A model generated the notes under the pieces. It saw only the letters and a program-made list of their open reading frames with translations. It had not been told where the DNA came from and searched no databases. Source: Selaginella tamariscina (Eukaryota > Streptophyta > Lycopodiopsida > Selaginellales > Selaginellaceae). Taken from it: DNA of 64,000 bases. The position numbers were made by a program, and so were the translations under genes. The stretch is from contig PUQB01000023.1 in NCBI GenBank assembly GCA_003024785.1, positions 819,316 through 883,315 on the forward strand, read 5' to 3'. Position 1 is the first letter of the stretch; each line of letters begins with the position of its first letter. Positions 52,594 through 63,689 of the stretch are shown here, piece by piece.

Positions 52594-55500
52594 CTAACCC
52601 CCTTCCCTTATTCTTTGCCAATCGTATTCAAGCTTCGTGTTCCCGATAGCCAGTTGTACGTCTTGAACATCTTGCCGAACCTCCTCAATCTGGCAATTAA
52701 GCTAGAAGTTTCAAAAGTTTGGCCCAGGAACCCGCATTTTACCTGCGCTTGCTTCTGCATTAACAATTTCTCTAGCTCGCTGATGCGCGAGTCACGTGTG
52801 TCCAGTGTACTGATGAACGCCGTCTTACTCATCTTCAGCTTCTTCTGAATTTCCTCCAGCTCTAAATCTCTCCTCTGCATTCCACAAGTAGTAGAATAGG
52901 AGGAGGGACATAGTGAAGCACCTACCCGACAGCTGCCTTCAAGTGCAGCATATTGGTTCTTCTTCTGTCTTCGAGAAGATTGCGTAATGAGGCTGCAATC
53001 TGAAAGCATTGTCCAGCTTCTTATGTGATTCATCAGACGTTCCTTCCAGCTTATCCGCCGTCTCCTTCAATGCCTGCAATATGACCATCTGTAACGTAAC
53101 GTGGTTCAGTCCAATCCAAGTGGCACTCACCTTCTCATAGGATTCCACTTGAGATTGCTTCTGCGACAGCTCAACTTGTACACTCGTCACAGCATGCTCC
53201 AGGCTCTGGACATGTAAAGCATGATACACCCCTCCTGCTACATCTTCCGAATTCCTCTTGTGCAAGCTTTTCTGCACAGCTCTTCAGAAATGTAACAACC
53301 AACGCATTGCATACCTGCAAGATGAGTGCTTCCTTCTCAAGGTCGACTATGCGACACTTCTTCTGCTCCAGATCTCCCCTCATGGAACTCTCGATCAGGG
53401 CGGCATCCTCTAGTGCACGTTGAAGGGCCACTTCCTTTTTGGACTTGGCGCTGATCCTTGTCACCAGGTAGGCTACCTCTGAAGACATAACATGCAAACG
53501 ATCGATGAGGTGGAGATTCTCAACGTCCACGGCACTACTCCGATGCTTCTGATGCTCCAACTTTTCCTGAAGTGAGAGGAGCAGTGAGTGACTCTTAGTA
53601 GTAAAAGTTAAAGCCAACCATGGCTTGTACAAGATCACTCTGGCACTTAGAACTAGCAATCAGAGCATGTCCAAATGCTGAATGCATCCAAGAATGGAAT
53701 GCAGTACGAAGAAGAATCCTTTGCCACCAAGAAGCTAGTGAGTAGAGCATCTCAGTTGCATGCCTAGTCCACACCATCTCCTCCCACCAAATCATCAACA
53801 TCCTTGTTAACACCTGAAATCCAACCCATCAATCTCTTCCCTTCCATGCTGGTCCAGACCTTACCTTCAACTGGCTCCTGTGCCTGTGTACGCTGGCCTT
53901 CTTCAGCCTCTTCTTCCTGTCACCAGGAAAAATGTAGATTATAGTTTTTAAAAAATCCCTCAATCTACCAACTTTATGGAGTGGTTATCGATCCAAAACT
54001 CCATTGCCGTTTTAACAAGCGCATGGTTGAACCCACGGCAGCCTTAGATTTTGCTTTCAGGAATTCAGTATTTTGCTTCCACAGCCTCAATTCCTGCCAA
54101 CATGGTCAATCACTCAGCCAGCATGTTCTCCTCCTACCTTAAGTTTGAGGGATTTTCTGTAGTGTTTGCAAGCAAGCGTCTTGGAATCAGTTGCTTGCCT
54201 TCGGGCCTTCGCTAGTGTTCCCAGCACCTCAGTACTAAATCGCAAGAGTGGCCTCTTCTAAAGCATATTGCTTTCTCCTCGAGAACCCTCCTTGCTTTGC
54301 TCACCTTCAAGATTTCTTGCCACCTAATCATAAACGTATAATTACGAGGTTAATAATGGAATGGAATCCACTCACCTGGCAAATGGAGTTTTCAGCCACC
54401 AGCCTTCTCTGCCCGAGGGCCTGCTGCAGTTTTGCTTGTCTCTTGCCCTTAAGCAGGAGGACCTTTTCCCATCCAACTAAAACCACTCTGCAAGTGGCAT
54501 CATGCAAATGGACCACTGCCTCATGCAGCTTCATTTTCGTCGGCTTGGAATAGCGCAGAATCCACTGGGTCCATCTCTCGAATGCACGTTTCACAATACC
54601 CACACACCAGTGCTTGGCAGCAAGGTCAGCATATTGTCCACATTGATTCTGGAAACCGTGTACGAGGTTCTTCCAGCCATACAAGGACTTGAGCAGTTCC
54701 AATTTGAGTATGGAAGCGTGCTTCTTCTGAGCAAGCGTTAGAAGCCGCCACCCCTTCCAGAGATCCCGCAACAAGGCCTGAAAACGCATGAATGCATACA
54801 TGTGATTGATGGTACAAGAGAAAGCACTCACTTGAGTCTGTAGGCCTTGGCTAAATGCAGCGTCCTTGACCTTTTGGCGGCTAGCCTGAGAGCGCCGAAC
54901 GCCCTTCTGCAGCATGCAAGCCTGTAGATGCCGTCTGCAGCGCTCTTGCCAGACAACGTCAGATGCTGTGCGGCAAGGCCATTAATAAATCTTTTAAATG
55001 AGCTTTTCAGCAGGGAAACTTTATGTCTTCTTTCTAGCTCCTCAGTCCTCTTTTCCTGCGTAACCACAATCCAATCTTAAGCTTCAAAAAAGACTTTACT
55101 CCAACCTCAGCAAGTAGACTCTGAAACTCGTTCCTATAATTTTAATCTTCAACTTCAACTCGGTTGACTCCCCCAAGTTCCTTTCGAGGAGTTGGCATAG
55201 CTGGAATTCATCCCTTGTGCTTTCTCCAACTCCCACTGCAAGCCACCCAGTCTCTTTTAGTTAGATGGAGACGAACAAGCAATATGCACCTGGAGCTGGT
55301 TTGCCTCAGGATCGCGTCCGCCCTCTGCTGCACATCCATAGTCAAAGCCATCACCTGCTTCTGCAAAAAGGCACGCTCAACGTCGAAGAGCTGGATGTGA
55401 TTCTGTAATGTCAACTCCAAATCCTTCTTTTCTCCCTCCAGCAGGCTTGCTCTGTACAAGAATCAGCTCAGCACATGTATGTGGGTGCGTACATGCGCAA

Positions 55501-57493
55501 ACCTTGTAGACAGCTTCCGCTGCAGCTCGAGGGTCTGCTCCATATCCTGGTGGAGCGTGTTCATTTCCTCAGCAGCTCTCTCAAGATTCTCGTGGTTCTG
55601 CTTCATGTATATCTCAAGCCTGCAAGACACGCACACACGCGTGTATACAATATACATATATACATATTATGTCGTGGATTCATATGCATACAAAGTACAG
55701 TATGGTAACACTATTGTGTATCACGCGCGCGCGCACATGTTGCGATGCTGATGTGTGAACACTTTGATGTTATAGCATATCAAAAGGTAAATTTAGAGAC
55801 GTGAACTTAATTAAGTTTGACTTCCCTTTTAACTGTGCATTTTATGTTGCAACGATTTTTCTACTGGCGCAGGAGAGACCCTACAACTAAGGGGAAGTGT
55901 ATAGACATATTTATCCATATATATACATAAGCTCTTATTTACTGTGTTCATACTCACTTTAGATGAAAATATTCACAGAAACAGTCATGAAGAGATATAA
56001 GAGAGGCTTGTCCGTTATGACATGTGATCTTCACTGCTTTCCTGGACTTATTAATGCAAGATACGCCTTTTAGCAACAAGTCTCATATAGTATGACGCAA
56101 GTATATAATGTATATAATGGCAACAAGTGATAACAAGTTTATCGATCCATATACAAGTTTTGTGTTATGTATGCATATCTGTGCTTTATATGCTGGCATA
56201 TATTTTAAATGTGTAGCGTACATATATTGTATTTGTATTCCCTATATGAATCTCTCTTTCACAGACGCATCGTAAGGTAAGAAATAATAATCATCATTTA
56301 TAATGCATGATAAGCATAGAAAAAATCGAGAGAGAAATTAAAAATATACTAGGCTGGAGTACGACTATAGTACCAGTACAGCTCTATATATGATTATCAA
56401 TACGGACAAACAAGAATACGATTGACTGTACGATCAAGAATAATTAACATAACAAGCAGAAAATAATAATATAAATAGGAAAATAGTGAGTCATCCCTTA
56501 TTTTATTTTCGTCTTTGTACTATTATATAATGAATATGTTCTGTTTTGCTCTTACTTCTGATTCATATTCTTATTATATAATGAATATATTCTTATTTGT
56601 GACTTATATTTTAAATTTTATTCTTTATTCCTACTAATATTACTTACCACTTTACCAGGGATCTACAGTTGAACATATATTCTTTATTATTCTGAATTCT
56701 GTAATGTGTTTAGCATTTGTATTTCTTGTGATTATTCTATTTCTCTACTTACTAAGAATTCAAAGTTGGACTTTTATACTCTATTATTTATAATATTTAG
56801 CATTTGGCCAAGCCATCTTCGTTCTTATATTCTTATTATGAACATTGTAATGTAAGTAATAAGTATCTACACAAGTTAATTTTGGCAGTACGTGATTAAC
56901 AATTAGCAAAGAGGGTTTTAGCCCATTCAAGGACGAAGTAATTTAGCCCACTACACACTGCTAAGGCATCTATTAACTTAATGAAGGACTAACAACATGA
57001 ATCTCCTAACATTGACAAGGCCAAGGTATGTGTGTGTATATGTGTCTTTTTGCAAAGATAAATGAGTTTAAGAGAGAGAACACACACATGTATATGTGTG
57101 TACGTGATTGTGACACTCGCACACACACAGGCAGGCGGACTAATTGGATGTCTAACAGCATTAATGCACGCTGTATGAATGGTGAAGACACAAGGGACTG
57201 GCAGGAAGAAGTATTGCAGCCAACTGCGCGTATACATAGACACATATATAGATATGTGTAGCTAAATGCAGTTGTTACCTTTCACTCAGCTGCTGGTTAA
57301 AACTCTGAAGCCTATGCTCAGTCTCAATGTGTGCTTCCACATCCAACTGCAATGCAGCCACCTGGTGACGCAATGTGGCAGCGTCAGAAGCAGGGGAGGC
57401 CATGACTCCCTCGGCGCTCATCCGCGGCTTCACCTTGGCGCTCCTGTTATTGCGTTCTACCTGGCTGCTACCTGCATCCTTTTGCTCTTCCAT
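52594..57493 (-). CDS. Long coiled-coil protein with SFI1-like Trp repeats
   Basis: A gene of many short exons on the minus strand. The first exon (57493-57279) starts MEEQKDAGSSQVE and ends in a coiled coil. Exons at 55620-55210 are pure coiled coil (LERAAEEMNTLHQDMEQTLE, LEGEKKDLELTLQNHIQLF). The middle (about 55067-53600) has spaced aromatic lines: SFKRFINGL, LLRDLWKGWRLLTL, SLYGWKNLVHGF, VKRAFERWTQWIL, MLMIWWEEMVW and RTAFHSWMHSAF. These resemble the A-F-x-x-W repeats of the centrin-binding protein SFI1. The last third is coiled coil again (IRKKLKMSK-like, RDSRISELEKLLMQKQAQ), ending DWQRIREGG at 52594. A centrosome/basal-body role would fit a plant with flagellate sperm. The repeat assignment is by eye. 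Confidence 0.6.
55622..57278 (-). other. Unusually long first intron of the SFI1-like gene
   Basis: About 1.65 kb with GT (next to 57279) and AG (next to 55617) ends, in a neighbourhood where introns are 40-70 bp. It is very AT-rich, with a (CG)n tract near 55722 and TG/CA runs at 55626 and 57030-57130. No ORF with a known motif was found in it; it may house an old insertion or regulatory DNA. Confidence 0.55.
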
Positions 57494-57586
57494 CTGTATA
57501 CGTTTTCTCGAATTAACAGTCGGACCGTTGTACCGTCGGTTATGGGAAGCAGGTCCGTTTTGTGCCGTCTGATCTAGGGCTAACTA

Positions 57587-57990
57587 GTTTTTAGGGTTCG
57601 CACAAGGATAGAAGTCTACTGACCTTCCCATCTTAGTATTTTGATGACATCACATAACGGGTTTAGTAATGTATCTGACCGTTGTCGCCAGGTCGAGGAG
57701 ATGAAAGCGTAGTCTCCATGACACGCTTTGTGTAGCAAGGAATTTAACTCGATCATACGCCGGTTGAAAACTCTGCGGATAGAATTGCTGGAGTGGAGCA
57801 GGTAAACTGAGCAACGAGTGAGAACGTACAAATGCAGTATGCTATGCAAGTTTTTGCGGACGCTCTGGACGAGTTCCCAATAGCCTGACTCGGCAGCAGT
57901 TATGTTTGTGCGCACCGGAGAAGAATCACGTAACGACAAATGATATGGAACAAAATGTGCTAGATTTGATCACCAAAGGGAAAATTTTAG
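57587..57990. other. Spacer between SFI1-like gene and HAKAI
   Basis: TTTTTAGGGTT at about 57587-57597, roughly 95 bp upstream of the SFI1-like ATG, is a telo-box. A 107-codon minus-strand ORF (57939-57616) fills much of the rest; it starts MSLRDSSPVRTN and contains no recognised domain. It may be a small gene or a chance frame. Confidence 0.35.
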
Positions 57991-58582
57991 TCATTGGGTC
58001 GGATTATACCAAGTGCTGTAGGAATCAAACACAAGGCTCTTGAGTTTTCCATGCATTTGATCAAGCTGCCTCTGCTGCTGCGCATTCCTAAACTGCTGCT
58101 GCCGAGATTGTCTCTCAAACGCAGGTGATGCCTTCTTTTCTTCGGCTGTCTGTTGTTGTTGTTGCTGCTGCTGTTGAGGCTGATGATCCAAGTCCTTATG
58201 TACTTGGGTGACGTGGGCCTCAAATTCTGCTCTCTCCATGAACGATTTGAGGCAACGGCAAGCACCACAGATGTAAACGCCCTCCAGCATCTCGACCCTC
58301 CTCACGCGTATTATCTTTTCTTCGCACCTAGAAGAATGAAAGGTTAACTGTCTTTGGCTTTTCAATCTTCAGCCTTACATGAAACAAGTGCCATCCGTCC
58401 TCGCACAGGTGAGGCAGAAGATGTGTTGGCAGGGTTCCTGATTACACCAACAATGAGAACGAGCGACCTAAATGAAGCTCACTTACGAGACGACCATAGA
58501 CCGCGACTGGGAAGTTGCAGCGTATGCATATGTGGACTTTATCGCCGTTCCTGCGTTGCACTGGGTGCCCGACATTGCTCAT
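57991..58582 (-). CDS. HAKAI: HAKAI-like E3 ubiquitin ligase (m6A writer complex)
   Basis: HAKAI is a RING-type protein stably associated with the mRNA m6A methyltransferase (MTA/MTB/FIP37/VIRILIZER in plants). Three exons: MSNVGHPVQRRNGDKVHICI and RCNFPVAVYGRL; then PCQHIFCLTCARTDGTCFM; then CEEKIIRVRRVEMLEGVYIC, GACRCLKSFMERAEFEAHV and TQVHKDLDHQ. The RING Cys/His ligands (CxxC, CxHxxC, CxxC) and the following C2H2 finger are intact. The tail has a nine-Gln run (CAG/CAA) and a Gln/Arg-rich end, shorter than in seed plants. Introns are GT-AG, about 50 bp. A telo-box AAAACCCTAAAA (58595-58606) is 12 bp upstream of the ATG. Confidence 0.92.
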
Positions 58583-58625
58583 CCTCGACCACTTAAAACC
58601 CTAAAAACACCCTGAATATCAGGAA

Positions 58626-60054
58626 ATGCGACATTCGGATAGCAGTGGTAAGTGTTTTATGTCATAACCTAGTGAACGCATTGCTTAACTGTCCGCCCCA
58701 TGCTGGAAATCGAGCAGGACAGAATGGAAAAACAGCTGTCCAGGGGACCAAAAGCACTGATAATCTAATCCGAATTCTAGAACAGGAGGCATATATTGCA
58801 GTGTTGGGAGCACAATCAGAACACATCACATGATGGGTATATTTATGTGGCATCTCCTTGCATTTTTATCATTTCAGACTGCTGGCAGGCCAAAGAGCGT
58901 CTGATTTCGGATCTACGCAAAGAATTACGTGTTACTAATGAGCAACACCGAGAGTTTCTTGCCAGGGTCAGTAGAGATGATGCTTTACTTCAAATACAGT
59001 AAGCTCTTACAGTATTAATTTGTTGTACTTGTTCAGGTGCACCGCCGTTAAAGAAGCAGAGAACAGCTGCTGTTCCTCAACTCAAGATGCAACCTGCAAC
59101 AACAGCATCTCCTACTAAATCTCAAACCCCTCTCAAAAAGAGTGCAGCAGTCAAGAGGCAAGAGCAATGGGGTTAGCTACTTTAGCAGCCTAGCTAGCAC
59201 TAGTTAAGATGTTATCTTAATTCTGTGCTACAGAGTCAAGGGAAAACAAATGGGGTCCAAGGCAAAGATCATTGGGTTGGCCAATTCATTAAGACGCGTT
59301 GGCCAGCTGACAATAACTTTTATGAAGCCTACGTCAAGGATTATCACAAGGAAGATGTGAGTTGCTAGCATGCTTTGTTGGTGCCTGCCATTCTAACGTT
59401 ACTGGCATGCAGGGCACTCATACACTGGTTTATGACATGGGAAAGGATAATGAAAGTTCCGAGCGCGTCAATATCTCAACGGTTGGTATTTGGTGCTCGT
59501 ATCGGTTGTGTTGAAGTTTTACATAGGTTTGTTGTTATAGATAGCTCCGGCAGATATGGGACTACGGAAAGGAAACTTTATTACAGTGTATCCAAAAGGC
59601 GGATTGGTCACAAATTATCTCGTGACGCCAAGCAATGCGTGAATCCTTTTGGGTTATCATTAGTCGATTCACTAGTAAAACAGGTTCGACCGTCACATTT
59701 CATGGTGGTAATCCGAGCATACTTTTTAGGTGGAAGACCTGGAACATGAAACTGACCTCAGTAAGCTCCAGCATGCCCAAATGCTTGCCAAGGTGCTATT
59801 TGTAATGAGTTCTCTTGTTCAATGAGTTCCATTTTTTTCTTTGTTCTGAGCAGGAGCATGAAGAAACATTGCGGAAGGCACTAGTAGAGGTTGGGGAGTC
59901 CTCTGATGAAGGAGAGAGTGGTACTATATTGTAGTGTTTTTAAGTTGCACTATGACGTCTATATTTATTCCTGTCTAATGTAGATGGTGCACCTCATATG
60001 CAGAGCAATAGCTACAGCAGGAACACTGCTTTGAACTGTGACAAACAAAAATGA
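58626..60054 (+). CDS. EML: EMSY-LIKE (EML) chromatin protein, ENT domain broken
   Basis: EML proteins carry an N-terminal ENT domain and a Tudor/Agenet domain, and work with EDM2 in H3K9me2-linked gene regulation. ENT: LEQEAYIAVL, then KERLISDLRKELRVTNEQHR and FLARVSRDDA. Low-complexity basic linker: LKKQRTAAVPQLKMQ. Tudor: VGQFIKTRWPADNNFYEAYV, then HTLVYDMGKDNESSERVNI. A coiled C-terminus (EHETDLSKLQHAQMLAK, EETLRKALVEVGESSDEG) fits the family. The ENT helix 2 lacks about three residues (VLGAQSEHIT) and is followed by an in-frame TGA at 58831-58833 before the Trp. The join after DDALLQI is uncertain. Real lesions or sequence error; the rest is well preserved. Confidence 0.8.
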
Positions 60055-60880
60055 CCTTAGGCGAGTAGTCATTTTTAGCAAGTGAAATTCGTGCTTTACT
60101 CTTTTGAGTAAGTTAGTGTGGAATAAAGGACTGTTCTAAAGCCAAACCCGAAGAGTTCGCGGAACGTTAAACTCCTGATTTTAACAAGCATAAACATAAG
60201 TTCAGTAAACACTGTACTTCCTCTGATACTGAGTACACTTCCTTCACCTCGTTATTATATTATTAGTTTAATATTTATATTGGAAGATTCAAATTGTTAA
60301 GAATAAAGGGTTCTACATGTACAAAATATTTATAGAGTATGTTAATTGTATATGTGAGCACGTACACAATATAAATAAATATGATAGCCACGGACAGCCC
60401 CATGTTTTCAACACCCAGATATATACGTGTGTGTAATAATAAACACATAAAATATATATTGTCATTATATACACAGAATAGCTACCATATGATATTCGAG
60501 TGCAGGTCGACGAGCTTGACCAAGATTTGTAAATATTCTTGAATATTTTGTTGTTCCATACGATTTCCATCTAGATATCCTCAATGTTCTGTACGGAAAT
60601 TTTTCGTACTGCCAAGTGTACACACAATTGGACCTTCTAAAATTTTCAAGAATATTCTAGTGCGGCGCCGCATACAAAATATGGTAATATATTTTTGTTG
60701 TATGTAAAGGAAATATACATTAAATTACTTAAAAATATGCTAAGCATAAAATTACCATTAAAATTTATATTGAAAATTATAAGTTTGAAATAATAAATAT
60801 AAAACCGAAGCTGTTTGAAAACAAACCAAACACACTAAATAGAGGATGGAGGATGGAGGTTCCTTGGTAACATCAATAAA
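60055..60880. other. AT-rich spacer
   Basis: No gene is supported. There are several TA-rich lines (60313-60480) and imperfect palindromic AATATTC words (about 60535-60660, for example TTCTTGAATATTTTG and TTCAAGAATATTC), which might be ends of the MULE but could not be paired with the far side. Confidence 0.4.
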
Positions 60881-60884
60881 GAAC

Positions 60885-63683
60885 TTAGTTCACGGGTGCA
60901 AGTGTACGACGTTGCAAATGCTTGACAACTCGAGGATCAGCTCCCAGTACACGCTTGTAAACAAAATACATATGTTTGCAAGGCACCCACTGACGACCAT
61001 TGCAGAACTTCGAGCATGAACAAGATGGTGCGCTGCAAATGACAACCCAAGCAGATGTATGGTCGTTGTCACATACTCTGAAGCGAATGCATGTTGGAGG
61101 ATTAACCACGTCAACTTCTGCGACATATGCTCCCAACGTCAAACATGCTTCAAAACTTACCTGTTGTTTCTTAGACATCCCTAAAGGTGTTCTTGTTGCA
61201 CGACCACTTGCAGGAATAGGAGGTCCACGAAATTGTGCAGGGGGTGTTGAAAATCCAGTGACTCCAACAGGAACTGAAGGAACATGAGGTGTTGAAAAAC
61301 CTGGCACTCCTGCATGAGCTGAAGGAAGCCCAGCTAGCATAAAACCTGATCTTGCCATATCATTGATCTCCACTGCTATTAGCTTCGTGCCCACTTGAAC
61401 TTTCCAAATCGAGGTCGGTGGGATTGTTCAACCTCTGACCCCATATTTCTTTGCACAGTGCGATGTTCAACATTCGTGGCAGGCACAAAACAGTATCCTG
61501 CATGCTTGATGGAACAACATCTTCAACTAAGTCGATGATAACCTTTGCTGTAGGTGTTGTTGAGTTAACATTTGACATTCTTCTCTCGAACCTTGCTGAG
61601 AGCTCCTCTAAAGTTGGCCCAGAACCACTATACCTTCCATCTCTAAAAGCCTTCACAAGAGCACATTGTTGCACTGATTCAGTCAGGTCGTGGATTGTAA
61701 CTTGGTACAATGAAATGTATTTTGAATCTCTAGCCCTCCTCTATCTTCCGTGAACAGACTCCGACTGGTTTGTCATGGGCACAACCCTTGCAGCATTCTC
61801 CGGCATGCTTTTAAGAACAACATTTGAAATATGATTCTTCTGTCTTTCCCACCATGAAAACCACGTCTGCATAACTCCAACATCCTTCACATTTTCATTC
61901 CAAAAGCGGAAAAGATTATTTTTAATTTCTTCACGATCAGTTGTTGATGTGGCTGTTGGCCATGATCTCAAAAGTTGAAGATGTTGTTGTTGATGTTCAA
62001 GAGGGACCCACTTCCTTGTCACACGTTGTATGGCTTGTTCATAGTGAAAGATACAGCTCCGTTCATGTCCAAGAATTTCTTGGCCATTAAAGAACACATT
62101 CCTGATTGCTTGCCAAATCGCTCCTGCTTCATCGAACATAAACCTAGCGAACTGCACATTGTAGATTCCCTTCTTGGAACAGACATCCAACATAGCACAA
62201 AAAAACTTCTCCACACTCCAGCCGTTTGTCTCTTCATGTCACCATAAGCAATGGTGGATAATCGGCGCACACTATAAAATAATCAAAGAGTTAAGCAAAC
62301 AACAAAAAGATAACATCTTACTTTGGGTCGTGCAATGCCAGAGTGATCCACTTATCAACAACACGGTGTGTGTCAAGTAGAACCCAACTCTTCTGCAAAG
62401 GGCCAAGAGGAGGTTGGCACATCCTTACATAATCGATTCCAGAACCTGGCCCTGAAACCGTCATCTTAAAAACTAATGCCTGGTCGTCTGAACCACGGAA
62501 ATTCATCCCAGGATAGTGAATCACGTGGATGAATGGGATAGACAACCTTCGTTTCAGCTCCAATAATCCATCAATATTCTCTGGCATTTCAGCAGCAGTT
62601 CTCTTTGCGGACGCTACCCATTGACGAACTCTGCATCAAAGGTATTATCAAAGAATGCTCAGCACAAAGTAAAACTCTAATTGTACCTTCGATTGTTTGA
62701 TAATGGCTGCAAATGATCCATGAGCTTATCCCAACTTCCAGGCTCAGAATTATCTAATAGGAAACCAAAGATAGCATCTTTACATGCTGCCATTTCGATG
62801 ACTCTTGGACTAGCTCTGGGAGTTCTTTCTGTTGCATTCTGGACCGCCATATGCATTTCTTCTTTGTTCGATGCAGAAACACCATCACCCACTGGATGTG
62901 AATGTTTTCCCTGGTGGATAAACAATCTAGTCTTGGTTATGTCGTCTGGGAAAACGCAAAACGCCACAGCATGACAAACTTCAAGGCACAATGGATTTTC
63001 TTTACAGAAAAAACATGTCAATCCTTTTGCCAGTTTGTCGATTGAAGGTGGGGAAACAATACATCCTTTCCATTTAGTGCAGTTCGGAAATCCTGCCTTA
63101 GAAGCAGGGCAGTCCGGGTTGATACAGCAAAGGCTCCCAACACATTTGCTCCTGGACACCCTCGCTTGAAAATTCCAGTTGCTGGTCGTTCCTGCTGTCC
63201 AGGTATGTCCATCCTCTTTCCGATTCATTCCTTTGTATTTGTATTCGGAAGGAGGGAGCTCAAAAATGACATCCCCATCATACGCAACAGGCAATTCATT
63301 TGTATGAATGATCGTGGAACCCTCGATAAGAATTCTTCCCTTTTTGCAGTATTAGAAGTGAAAAGGTCCTTCAACGTTGAGTATTCAGAGTCAGAAGCAA
63401 CGACAAGCTTAAACAATGGTCCTTCATCCGGTAACAAAACATATCCTGGATTATCCTTCCCTCCAGCATCTTGGTCCTCGTTTATTTCGATCTCTAAAGC
63501 AGATTGCCCATGAAGAAGTTTAAAAAGACGAACACTTTGCCAATCAAAAATGCCAAAGAACGTTCTAATCTGATTAGTAAGAATGATTCCAACACCATCT
63601 ATCACAGGAACATCGTGATCCAAATTGCCGTAAACAATCCTGGCCATTTTGCAAGCAGTTACCACAAACGTGACAAAAAACAT
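60885..63683 (-). mobile_element. MULE-type transposase gene with zinc cluster and SWIM finger
   Basis: Minus-strand exons run from 63683 to 60885. The N-terminal part (63683-63225) is unrecognised. A Cys/His cluster follows (CVGSLCCINPDCPASK, then CTKWKGC, then CFFCKE, then HQGKHSHPVGDG), like the GCM/WRKY-related fingers of MULE transposases. The DDE core has Asp in AYGDMKRQ, Asp in FMFDEAGAIWQAIRNVF and Glu in NQSESVH. The end is a SWIM finger (CSCSKFCNGRQWVPCKHMYF). Two introns of about 60 bp have GT-AG borders (near 62630-62680 and 62277-62317). Frame breaks occur near 63290 and in a T run near 62200. It could be a decayed transposon or a domesticated copy; no terminal inverted repeats were found. 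Confidence 0.75.
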
Positions 63684-63689
63684 TACTTA

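Noticed and set aside
57616-57939. A small gene of 107 codons between SFI1-like and HAKAI
   Set aside because: No domain, no telo-box or other start context of its own, and it occupies the 5' flank of the SFI1-like gene. Kept only as a remark in the spacer.
58831-58850. A U12-type AT-AC intron in EML that would bypass the TGA
   Set aside because: There is no ATATCCTT or GTATCCTT donor; the available donor is GTATATTT, an ordinary U2 type.
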